NCBI RefSeq assembly: GCF_024649945.1
Contig: NZ_JANKMS010000002.1
Location: forward strand, 1-64,000
DNA from: Flavobacterium panacis
Lineage (GTDB): Bacteria > Bacteroidota > Bacteroidia > Flavobacteriales > Flavobacteriaceae
DNA length: 64,000 nt
Reading direction: 5' to 3'
The notes under the pieces are model-generated. The model saw only the letters and a list, made by a program, of their open reading frames with translations. It did not search any database and had not been told where the DNA came from. A program made the position numbers and the translations under genes. Shown in pieces: positions 34,581 through 42,543 of the stretch (position 1 is the stretch's first letter; each line of letters opens with the position of its first letter).

Positions 34581-36764
34581 TTATTTAGTTTCTTTTACTT
34601 TAATATCAGTACCAAGTCTTTGAATATAAGCAATCAGCGCCACGATTTCTCTTTCATTCATCGGAATGAATTTCTCTCCTTTTGCTGCAGCTTTTTTACG
34701 ACTGTCTTCATAACTTTTCACAAAGTCAGGATCACTTTCTAAACTTTTTTCGATCTTAACCGCTTGTTCTCTTAAAGTTCTTTGTGCATTAGCAACATCT
34801 TCTGGAGAATATGGCACACCTAATGAAATCATTGCCTGCATTTTTTTCTGTGTCAATGAAATATCCATCGGTTTGTTATCGAACAACCATTTGTAACCTG
34901 GCATAATTGATCCCGCAGATGTACTTTGTGGATTCCACATGTGGTTAAAATGCCAGTTATCATTATACTTACCTCCAACTCTTAACAAATCAGGTCCTGT
35001 ACGTTTTGATCCCCACAAGAATGGATGATCGTAAACAAACTCCCCTGCTTTCGCCTGAACTCCGTAACGTTCAACCTCACTTCTAAATGGACGAACTGAT
35101 TGAGAGTGACAACCAACACATCCTTCTCTAATGTATAAATCACGTCCTTCTAATTCTAATGGCGTATATGGTTTTACGCTTGAAATTGTTGGAATATTTG
35201 ATTTTACCATAATTGTTGGTACAATCTGAATAATACCTCCAATTAAGATTGCGATTGTAGCCAAAATGGTTAACTGAATTGGTTTTCTTTCTAACCAAGA
35301 GTGGAATTTTTCTCCTCTTACTCTTCCACTGCTTATTCTTTGTAAAGCAGGTGCTTGAGCCAATTCATCTTCTACTGGTGCACCAGCTCTAACTGTCATT
35401 ATAATATTATACACTAATGTCAGCATCCCAATTAAATACAGAGATCCACCGATGGCTCTCATCCAGTACATTGGCATAATAGCTGTTACTGTTTCTAGGA
35501 AGTTACCATAAGTTAACGTTCCGTCTGGGTTAAATTGTTTCCACATAGAAGCTTGTTGAAAACCAGCTACATATAAAGGAATTGTATATACGATAATACC
35601 TAAAGTTCCAATCCAGAAATGGAAGTTTGCCAATTTCTTAGAGAATAATTCTGATTTTGTCATTCTTGGAATTAACCAATAAATAATACCAAATGACATG
35701 AAACCATTCCAAGCTAAAGCTCCAACGTGCACGTGTGCTACGATCCAGTCCGTATAGTGCGCGATAGCATTTACATTTTTAAGAGATAGCATTGGCCCTT
35801 CAAAAGTTGCCATACCATAACCTGTAATTGCCACTACGAAGAATTTTAAAACTGGTTCTTCACGAACTTTATCCCAAGCTCCTCTTAATGTTAGAAGACC
35901 GTTGATCATACCTCCCCAAGATGGAGCAATTAACATTACCGAAAACGCAACTCCTAAATTCTGAGCCCAGTTTGGTAAAGCAGAATACAATAAGTGGTGT
36001 GGTCCTGCCCAGATATAGATAAAAATTAATGACCAGAAGTGAATAATAGATAATCTATAAGAGTAAACAGGTCTGTTTGCAATTTTAGGAACGAAATAGT
36101 ACATTAATCCTAAGAACGGAGTTGTCAAGAAAAATGCCACTGCATTGTGTCCGTACCACCATTGTACCAACGCATCCTGAACACCTGCGTAAACAGAATA
36201 ACTTTTTAAAGCTGAAACCGGAATTTCAATATTGTTAAAGATATGTAGTACCGCTACTGTAACAAATGTTGCAAGATAAAACCAGATTGCAACATACAAG
36301 TGACGCTCTCTACGACGCAGCATGGTTCCAATCATATTGATTCCCATAACTACCCAAATCAAGGCGATTGCAATGTCAATTGGCCACTCTAGTTCTGCAT
36401 ATTCTTTAGAAGAAGTATAACCTAACGGAAGTGTAATCGCTGCTGCAACAATAATTAACTGCCATCCCCAGAAATGAAGATTACTTAAAAAATCACTAAA
36501 CATTCTGGCTTTTAGCAATCTTTGCAGCGAGTAGTACATACCGGCAAAAAAGGCATTACCTACAAAGGCAAAAATAACTGCATTGGTGTGTAATGGTCTT
36601 AAACGGCCGTAACTAAGCCACGAGATCCCATCTGTCATGTTGGGAAAAAGGTACATTACCGCAAGGGTAAGCCCCACTAACATACCCACAACTCCAAAGA
36701 GTATTGTGGCGTAAATGAATTTTTTTACAATTTTGTTGTCGTAATAAAACTGTTCCATTTCCAT
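34581..36764 (-). CDS. ccoNO: Fused cbb3 oxidase subunits I and II (CcoN-CcoO)
   Basis: 727 aa. The first ~480 residues form CcoN with the haem and copper ligands (RPLHTNAVIFAFVGN, WWYGHNAVAFFLT, GPHHLLY, HVHVGALAWNG). After a linker the rest is CcoO, with one membrane helix and the C-type haem site CVGCHSQSVRPF (about residue 545). In most bacteria these are separate genes; the fusion is usual in Flavobacteriia. This is the catalytic core of the high-affinity terminal oxidase. Confidence 0.96.
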   Translation of the reverse strand: MEMEQFYYDNKIVKKFIYATILFGVVGMLVGLTLAVMYLFPNMTDGISWLSYGRLRPLHTNAVIFAFVGNAFFAGMYYSLQRLLKARMFSDFLSNLHFWGWQLIIVAAAITLPLGYTSSKEYAELEWPIDIAIALIWVVMGINMIGTMLRRRERHLYVAIWFYLATFVTVAVLHIFNNIEIPVSALKSYSVYAGVQDALVQWWYGHNAVAFFLTTPFLGLMYYFVPKIANRPVYSYRLSIIHFWSLIFIYIWAGPHHLLYSALPNWAQNLGVAFSVMLIAPSWGGMINGLLTLRGAWDKVREEPVLKFFVVAITGYGMATFEGPMLSLKNVNAIAHYTDWIVAHVHVGALAWNGFMSFGIIYWLIPRMTKSELFSKKLANFHFWIGTLGIIVYTIPLYVAGFQQASMWKQFNPDGTLTYGNFLETVTAIMPMYWMRAIGGSLYLIGMLTLVYNIIMTVRAGAPVEDELAQAPALQRISSGRVRGEKFHSWLERKPIQLTILATIAILIGGIIQIVPTIMVKSNIPTISSVKPYTPLELEGRDLYIREGCVGCHSQSVRPFRSEVERYGVQAKAGEFVYDHPFLWGSKRTGPDLLRVGGKYNDNWHFNHMWNPQSTSAGSIMPGYKWLFDNKPMDISLTQKKMQAMISLGVPYSPEDVANAQRTLREQAVKIEKSLESDPDFVKSYEDSRKKAAAKGEKFIPMNEREIVALIAYIQRLGTDIKVKETK

Positions 36765-36766
36765 AA

Positions 36767-36958
36767 TTATACTTGTTTTTCTTCGATTGGTGAATTATTA
36801 TTTTGGGAAATAATTTTGGTCTCATCGTCAAAAAGAATTCTGACTGAAGGTGTATAATCGTCGTCGTACTGGCCAGATTTGACAGCAATAATGAAAGCAA
36901 TAAAGAAACAAATTGCTACGAAAATACTTACTGAAATTAAAAGATAAATAACACTCAT
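36767..36958 (-). CDS. ccoS: CcoS cbb3 oxidase maturation protein
   Basis: 63 aa with one N-terminal membrane helix (IYLLISVSIFVAICFFIAFI) and the CcoS signature (KSGQYDDDYTPSVRILFDD). It is needed for cofactor insertion into cbb3 oxidase. First gene of the operon and 2 nt upstream of ccoNO. Preceded by a -7 element and an FNR-like box. Confidence 0.92.
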   Translation of the reverse strand: MSVIYLLISVSIFVAICFFIAFIIAVKSGQYDDDYTPSVRILFDDETKIISQNNNSPIEEKQV

Positions 36959-36976
36959 ACCGTAAATTTATGTTAA

Positions 36977-36984
36977 CAAAATTA
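36977..36984 (-). promoter_or_regulatory. -7 element of the cco operon
   Basis: The minus strand reads TAATTTTG (TAnnTTTG), 18 nt upstream of the ccoS start. Confidence 0.65.
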
Positions 36985-37006
36985 CTAGGTGATTGGCGTT
37001 TAAAAT

Positions 37007-37020
37007 ATGATAATTATCAT
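37007..37020 (-). promoter_or_regulatory. FNR-like box of the cco operon
   Basis: ATGATAATTATCAT is a perfect palindrome with the half-sites TGAT and ATCA of the FNR consensus. It lies exactly 22 nt upstream of the -7 element, which places its centre near -41, typical for class II activation. Confidence 0.82.
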
Positions 37021-37072
37021 GCTCAGAGAAGAATAATAAAAATAAAAAAAATATCTTTTGAATTATTTAAAA

Positions 37073-39460
37073 TTAATCTAAATTACTCTTACTGAAATAG
37101 TTAGACATAATCGTTACAAAACTTACTATCGTAATTGTACTCAATGGCATAATGATCGCAGCAACCAACGGAAGGAGGTTTCCTGTAACAGCAAATGCTA
37201 GTCCAACAACGTTGTAGAGCAACGATAAAGTAAAACTCATCTTGATAATAGAAATTGCCTTATGAGAAAGCTTTAAAAAGTAATTCAAGCGTGAAAATTC
37301 AGAAGCATCTAAAATAGCATCACAAGCTGGAGAAAAGACATTAACATTCTCAGAAATCGAAATCCCGACATTGCTTTGTGCTAATGCTCCAGCATCGTTT
37401 AAACCATCTCCAACCATCATCACATTTTTACCTCTTTCCTGAAGTTTCTTAATATACTCAAGCTTTTGTTCAGGTTTTTGATTGAATATTAATTCTGTAT
37501 TTTCAGGTAAAATAGCTTCTAAATTTGTCCTTTCTCCATCATTATCCCCAGAGAGCACTTTGATTTCGTACTCTTTACTCAGTGTCAAAAAAAGATTCTC
37601 TAAGCCTTCCCTATATTGATTCTGAAAAGTATATTTTCCAAAGTAAACCCCATCTATTTTAATATGTAAAGCAGTTTTTTCAATTTCAGAACCATCTGCG
37701 ACTATATTATCTACAAATTGTCCAGAACCAATTCTAATTTCTTCACCTTCAATAACTGCTAAAATCCCTTTTCCCGTAATTTCCTGAAAATCTTCAACAT
37801 TAAGGCGTTTGGTTTCTGGAAGAAAATCATAGAGCATTCTACTTAAAGGATGGTTTGATCCTCTCAAAACATTTTTAACCAATATGATATCAAAATCAGA
37901 AAGAGCATTTCCTTCATACTGTATATTCGATTTTTTATTCGTTGTAATTGTTCCTGTTTTATCAAAAACAATCGTATCTACTTTTGCGAGCTGTTCTATT
38001 ACAATAGCGTTTTTTAAGTAAAATTTCTTTTTCCCTAGAATTCTCAAAATATTACCAAAAGTAAATGGAGCTGTAAGTGCCAAAGCACAAGGACAAGCTA
38101 CAATTAAAACTGCTGTAAAAACATTAAAAGCAATATTGGCATCTATAGAAATCCAATAACCAAAACCAGCAAATGCAATTAGCATTAATATGGGGGTAAA
38201 ATAACGGCTTATTGCATCTGTTATGGTTTTGTGTTTTTGATCTACTTTTTTCTGAAAAATTTCGTTGCTCCACAATTGCGTTAGATAACTTTGAGAAACA
38301 GAATGTAAAACTTCCATTTCAATAACTTTTCCTATTTGTTTTCCTCCAGCAAACACTTTATCACCAGATTTTTTAGTGATAGGAACTGCTTCACCCGTTA
38401 CAAAACTATAATCGATTTCGGCACTCTCGCTGATTAAAATTCCATCAACTGGAATAAGTTCTTGGTTTCTAATCAATAAACGATCGCCTTTTACAACATC
38501 GTAAATAGCAACATTATCTTCTGAAGTATCTTTATTGATTTTGGTAACTGCAATTGGAAAATACGATTTAAAATCTCTTTCGAAACTTAAAAAACTATAG
38601 GTTTTAATTTGAAACATCTTACCAAGGAGCATAAAGAATACTAAACTTGCCAAACTATCAAAAAAACCAGGTCCGTGATCCATTAGCATATCATACGAAC
38701 TACGAATAAACATTACAATAATTCCTAAAGCAATTGGAATATCGATATTTAACATTCTCGTTCTAATGCTATGATAAGCAGAAACATAATATCCGCTTGC
38801 TGAATATAAGAAACTTGGCAATGCCAAAAGGAAAATCAACAATCTGAAAAAGGGTTTGTAACTGTCCAGCCAGAATTCTTTCATTTCAAAATATTCCGGA
38901 AATGAAAGCAACATTATATTTCCAAAACAAAAAAAGGCAACACCAAGTTTGTATGTAAGACTTCTGTCTACTTTTGTTTTTCCTGTTTCATAATTTTCTA
39001 AGCTGATGTACGGTTCATAACCAATAGAACTTAGCAAATAAACAATTTCTTTTAAAGAAACAGTATCCGAATTAAAAGTTATTCGAACTTTCTTTTCATG
39101 AAAATTAACTTGTGAAATGCTGATTCCTGGTTGAAGACGATTTAAATTCTCCAAAATCCAAATACATGAACTGCAGTGAATGTGCGGAATACTTAAAGAA
39201 ACGATTGCTGTATTTCCTTCCTGAAATTCTAAAACTTTAGAAAGTATCGCTTCGTTCTCTAAAAAATCATATTTTCCTTTGATGTCTTGCGGAGTGGCAC
39301 CGGGCGACTTTTCAAAATCATAATAAGAGGTTAAGTCGTTAACGCTGAAAATTTCGTAAACCGTTTTACAGCCTGTACAACAAAACTTCTTATCATCAAA
39401 CTCAATTTCTTCATTTTGTTCAATAGATAAACCACAATGAAAACAACTTTGCTCCCTCAT
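37073..39460 (-). CDS. ccoI: Copper-transporting P-type ATPase CcoI
   Basis: 795 aa. The N-terminal cysteine-rich domain (CFHCG, CCTGCKTVYE) is followed by a heavy-metal-associated domain with HIHCSSCIW (about residues 93-101). Next come the membrane core with CPCAL (about 455), the phosphorylation motif DKTGTIT (about 500) and GDGLNDAGAL. This combination defines CcoI/FixI, the exporter that supplies copper to cbb3 oxidase. The ATG at 39460 gives the family-typical MREQSCFHCG start. It has its own FNR-like box. Confidence 0.95.
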   Translation of the reverse strand: MREQSCFHCGLSIEQNEEIEFDDKKFCCTGCKTVYEIFSVNDLTSYYDFEKSPGATPQDIKGKYDFLENEAILSKVLEFQEGNTAIVSLSIPHIHCSSCIWILENLNRLQPGISISQVNFHEKKVRITFNSDTVSLKEIVYLLSSIGYEPYISLENYETGKTKVDRSLTYKLGVAFFCFGNIMLLSFPEYFEMKEFWLDSYKPFFRLLIFLLALPSFLYSASGYYVSAYHSIRTRMLNIDIPIALGIIVMFIRSSYDMLMDHGPGFFDSLASLVFFMLLGKMFQIKTYSFLSFERDFKSYFPIAVTKINKDTSEDNVAIYDVVKGDRLLIRNQELIPVDGILISESAEIDYSFVTGEAVPITKKSGDKVFAGGKQIGKVIEMEVLHSVSQSYLTQLWSNEIFQKKVDQKHKTITDAISRYFTPILMLIAFAGFGYWISIDANIAFNVFTAVLIVACPCALALTAPFTFGNILRILGKKKFYLKNAIVIEQLAKVDTIVFDKTGTITTNKKSNIQYEGNALSDFDIILVKNVLRGSNHPLSRMLYDFLPETKRLNVEDFQEITGKGILAVIEGEEIRIGSGQFVDNIVADGSEIEKTALHIKIDGVYFGKYTFQNQYREGLENLFLTLSKEYEIKVLSGDNDGERTNLEAILPENTELIFNQKPEQKLEYIKKLQERGKNVMMVGDGLNDAGALAQSNVGISISENVNVFSPACDAILDASEFSRLNYFLKLSHKAISIIKMSFTLSLLYNVVGLAFAVTGNLLPLVAAIIMPLSTITIVSFVTIMSNYFSKSNLD

Positions 39461-39480
39461 AAACTTGTTTTTATTTGTCG

Positions 39481-39488
39481 CAAATTTC
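39481..39488 (-). promoter_or_regulatory. -7-like element of ccoI
   Basis: The minus strand reads GAAATTTG, one mismatch from TAnnTTTG, exactly 22 nt downstream of the FNR-like box. Confidence 0.5.
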
Positions 39489-39510
39489 CAATTAAAGCAC
39501 AATTATTAAG

Positions 39511-39524
39511 ATGATAATTGTCAT
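39511..39524 (-). promoter_or_regulatory. FNR-like box of ccoI
   Basis: ATGATAATTGTCAT differs at one position from the perfect palindrome at 37007. Its centre is about -41 from the predicted ccoI start site. It lies in the divergent ccoI-fnr gap but far from the fnr promoter. Confidence 0.78.
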
Positions 39525-39637
39525 GTTCTATTGAAATTGAGTTCTAAATTTAATAAAATTTAAACTGTCAAATTAATGTAAATTCTTATTTATAATAATT
39601 TTACCATCTAATAATGCCGAAAAGTCTTAAATATGCT

Positions 39638-39645
39638 TAATTTTG
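39638..39645 (+). promoter_or_regulatory. -7 element of the Crp/Fnr gene
   Basis: TAATTTTG (TAnnTTTG) lies 18 nt before the ATG at 39664. A TTG inside it is the only longer start and can be dismissed. No FNR-like box lies at the -41 position, so strong self-activation is not indicated. Confidence 0.6.
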
Positions 39646-39663
39646 CACCAAACAACTATTGTC

Positions 39664-40347
39664 ATGAATAAATGTGATCAATGCATTGTACGCCAGCTAA
39701 GCTCATTAAAAGCCCTTAACAAAGAAGAAGTTATAAAATTAGCCAGCAGCAAAACCACTTACAAAATTAAAAAAGGTGAAGCCATTTTTGAAGAAGGCGA
39801 AGTAACCAATGGTGTTTTTTGTGTAAAAGATGGTGTTGGTAAACTTTCAAAATTGAGTGCAAACGGAAAAGACCAGATCGTAAAACTGGTAAAATCTGGA
39901 GAACTTCTCGGACAACGTTCTATGATTAGCAACGAGCCTGCAAACTTAACAGCAAAGGCTATTGCAGACATGGAAGTTTGTTTTATTCCTAAAACAGAAA
40001 TCATTAATTTCTTTAACACCAACAATCAGTTTTCATTAAACATGATGCAGTCTGTTTGCGAAGATTTGAAAGAGTCTGAAAATGAAAAGATTGCTTTGGT
40101 TCAGAAAACGGTTAAACAAAGACTAGCAGAAACTCTACTTCAATTGCATGAAGCTTTTGGAGAAGATACCGACAAAACGCTTAAAGTTCAACTAACCAGA
40201 GAAGAACTTGCCGGAATTATTGGTACTGCAACAGAAAGCTGTATCCGTTTATTATCTGATTTTAATAAATTAGGATTAATCGAATTAGTTGGTAAAAAAA
40301 TTATGCTTAAAGACGTTCGAGCTTTAAAGAAATTAGCCGATAACTAG
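39664..40347 (+). CDS. Crp/Fnr family transcriptional regulator
   Basis: 227 aa. A cyclic-nucleotide-binding-like N-terminal domain (KKGEAIFEEGEVTNGVFCVKDG) is followed by a long dimer helix and a winged helix (TREELAGIIGTATESCIRLLSDF, about residues 174-196). The recognition helix has E-x3-R, fitting a TGA-containing half-site. Four cysteines near residues 4, 7, 53 and 106 could ligate an iron-sulfur cluster, as in FNR-type oxygen sensors, though spacing differs from E. coli FNR. It is divergent from ccoI and is the likely activator of cco, ccoI and hemN. Confidence 0.9.
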   Translation: MNKCDQCIVRQLSSLKALNKEEVIKLASSKTTYKIKKGEAIFEEGEVTNGVFCVKDGVGKLSKLSANGKDQIVKLVKSGELLGQRSMISNEPANLTAKAIADMEVCFIPKTEIINFFNTNNQFSLNMMQSVCEDLKESENEKIALVQKTVKQRLAETLLQLHEAFGEDTDKTLKVQLTREELAGIIGTATESCIRLLSDFNKLGLIELVGKKIMLKDVRALKKLADN

Positions 40348-41114
40348 AGTTTTTTAGCCTCGTTCCAGAAAACATCCATTTCTGTAAGTGTCATATCCAT
40401 TAACGGTTTACCCAATTCGTTTGCTTTACTTTCAAGGTATTGAAAGCGTTTAATGAATTTTTTATTGGTTCTTTCTAAAGCATCTTCTGGATTTACATTT
40501 AAAAATCTCGCGTAGTTAATCATAGAAAACAAAACATCTCCGAATTCATCTTCGATTTTGTCCTGATTTCCAGATTGTACTTCGTCTTGTAATTCTTGTA
40601 ATTCTTCTTGTACTTTATCCCAAACTTGATGAGGTTCTTCCCAGTCAAAACCTACGCCTTTTACTTTATCCTGAATTCTGCTTGCTTTAACTAATGCAGG
40701 AAGACTTCTCGGAACGCCTTCTAAAACAGACTTTTTACCTTCTTTCAGTTTTAGTTTTTCCCAGTTTTGTTTGACTTCCTCTTCGTTTTCCACTTTTACA
40801 TCTCCATAAATATGAGGATGACGGTGAATTAGTTTTTCACAGATTTCATTACAAACATCGGCAATATCAAAATCGTTAGTCTCGCTTCCTATTTTAGCAT
40901 AAAAAACGATATGCAAAAGCAAATCTCCCACTTCTTTTTTAACTTCATTTAAATCGTTATCCAGAATAGCATCACCCAATTCATACGTTTCTTCGATTGT
41001 TAAATGTCTCAAGGTCTGTAGGGTTTGTTTTTTATCCCACGGACATTGTTCACGAAGTTCATCCATGATATTTAATAATCTTTCAAATGCTTTTAACTGG
41101 TTTTCTCTATTCAT
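40344..41114 (-). CDS. mazG: Nucleoside triphosphate pyrophosphohydrolase MazG
   Basis: 256 aa with two MazG domains. The first contains ECPWDKKQTLQTLRHLTIEETYE and the E-x-x-D metal motif (KKEVGDLLLH); the second has the EEFGD-like DKIEDEFGDVLFS. It hydrolyses NTPs to NMP and PPi, limiting aberrant nucleotides. The ATG at 41114 is chosen; the longer frame adds 18 unconserved residues. Its stop and that of the convergent fnr-type gene share the 4-bp palindrome CTAG. Confidence 0.93.
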   Translation of the reverse strand: MNRENQLKAFERLLNIMDELREQCPWDKKQTLQTLRHLTIEETYELGDAILDNDLNEVKKEVGDLLLHIVFYAKIGSETNDFDIADVCNEICEKLIHRHPHIYGDVKVENEEEVKQNWEKLKLKEGKKSVLEGVPRSLPALVKASRIQDKVKGVGFDWEEPHQVWDKVQEELQELQDEVQSGNQDKIEDEFGDVLFSMINYARFLNVNPEDALERTNKKFIKRFQYLESKANELGKPLMDMTLTEMDVFWNEAKKL

Positions 41115-41151
41115 TTTAAAGTTCTTTAAATTTAAACTCGATCCTGTAAAA

Positions 41152-41188
41152 TTAAAAAATCCTGTCAAGAAAACATCTTAACAGGATA
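41152..41188 (-). terminator. Terminator of the DUF5606 gene
   Basis: On the minus strand, stem ATCCTGTTAAGA / TCTTGACAGGAT (one mismatch) is followed by a T-run. Confidence 0.75.
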
Positions 41189-41212
41189 TTATATATTTAA
41201 AAAGAAATGTTT

Positions 41213-41701
41213 TTATTCTTCTTCTTTTTTAGCTTTTGCTTTTTTTGCAGCTGGAGCTTTTTTAGGTTTTTCAGCAACAACTGGAGCTTCTTCTTTTGGT
41301 TCTTCAACAGCAGGAGCTAAATCAGTAACTAAACCTTTTGCTTGAAGTGTGTTGTACCAGTTTAATACTTTTTTAATATCAGATGGATAAACTCTTTCTT
41401 CATCATAATCTGGAAGAATTTGTTTGAAATAAGCTGCTAAAGTAGCATTGTCTTCTTTATGAGAAATAGCCTGACCTTTGTTTTCTTTAACGGCAATTTG
41501 CTGCATTACTTCAGTTAATGGTTTTTCACCTTCATAAGTGTAAATCGAAATTTCAGACAATAAACTTACATTGCTTTTTAGATTTACAGTAATCTTCTTC
41601 CCATCAATTAATGATTCTGCCACAAAACCTGTACGAGTTTGTACTTTTAATTCGTATAAACCTGGTTTTCCTGAAATGGCTAAAATTTTCGTTAAATTCA
41701 T
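41213..41701 (-). CDS. DUF5606 domain protein
   Basis: 162 aa. The N-terminal NLTKILAISGKPGLYELKVQTRTGFVAESLIDGK block is the DUF5606 signature, a family conserved in Bacteroidota. A helical segment around residues 85-120 follows (YFKQILPDYDEERVYPSDIKKVLNWYN), and then a low-complexity Ala/Lys/Glu/Pro tail. Function unknown. It sits 60 nt downstream of def on the same strand, and the two may be co-transcribed with mazG. Confidence 0.88.
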   Translation of the reverse strand: MNLTKILAISGKPGLYELKVQTRTGFVAESLIDGKKITVNLKSNVSLLSEISIYTYEGEKPLTEVMQQIAVKENKGQAISHKEDNATLAAYFKQILPDYDEERVYPSDIKKVLNWYNTLQAKGLVTDLAPAVEEPKEEAPVVAEKPKKAPAAKKAKAKKEEE

Positions 41702-41761
41702 TTTTATTAAAATTAGTATTAAGAATTTGCTTTATTTTTTGTTTCTAAATCATTAGAAATT

Positions 41762-42352
41762 TTATCTTCCCTTTTTTGCTGCAAAAAACTTCATTCTATA
41801 CTCCTGAAACGTTTTTCCTTCAGTAATATTTTTCAGTTTCTTTTGGATCAATCGTTTTTTAAGAGACGAAATTTTATCTGTAAATAAAATTCCCTCAATA
41901 TGATCGTACTCGTGCTGAATAACTCTCGCTATCAATCCGTCGAATACTTCTGTTTTCATTACAAAATCCTCTTCACAATACTCGATTGTAACCGTTGGTT
42001 TTCTGTAAACATCTTCACGCACATCTGGAATACTCAAACATCCTTCATTAAAACCCCACTCTTCTCCTTCTTCTTTTACAATCTTAGCATTAATGAAAGT
42101 CTTTTTAAAACCTTTCAAATCTTTTTGTTCATCTGAAGGCAAGTCTTCATCATCACTAAAAGGTGTTGTATCAATAACAAACAAACGAATTGGTAGTCCA
42201 ACCTGCGGTGCGGCAAGTCCAACTCCGTACGCATTATACATAGTCTCGTACATATTTGCGATCGTTTCTTTTAGGTTTGGATATTCTGGCGTAACGTCCT
42301 GCCCTACTTTTCTTAAAACAGGATCACCGTATCCTACAATTGGTAAAATCAT
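41762..42352 (-). CDS. def: Peptide deformylase
   Basis: 196 aa. All three motifs are present: GVGLAAPQVG (about residues 43-52), EGCLSIP with the metal-binding Cys (about 103-109), and QHEYDHIEG with the metal-binding His pair (about 145-153). It removes the N-formyl group from nascent proteins. In many Flavobacterium genomes def sits near ruvX, which here lies about 4 kb away. Confidence 0.96.
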   Translation of the reverse strand: MILPIVGYGDPVLRKVGQDVTPEYPNLKETIANMYETMYNAYGVGLAAPQVGLPIRLFVIDTTPFSDDEDLPSDEQKDLKGFKKTFINAKIVKEEGEEWGFNEGCLSIPDVREDVYRKPTVTIEYCEEDFVMKTEVFDGLIARVIQHEYDHIEGILFTDKISSLKKRLIQKKLKNITEGKTFQEYRMKFFAAKKGR

Positions 42353-42543
42353 TTGTTTTTATTTTTGTTTTTATGTGCTGCAAAAACAGAATTAAAGTTC
42401 TGATATTTCAGCTGGCAAAAATAGTAAAAAATAGTCAATGAATAATTCGAATACTATTTTATTTCCCCGATGCCAAAAATCTCAGCTATAATTATGCCAA
42501 AATCACTGCTACAATTCTTATCTTTGATTGTAAACTTTACTTT

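Noticed and set aside
42093-42395. Antisense frame over def
   Set aside because: It mirrors the conserved def codons and lacks any independent coding signal.
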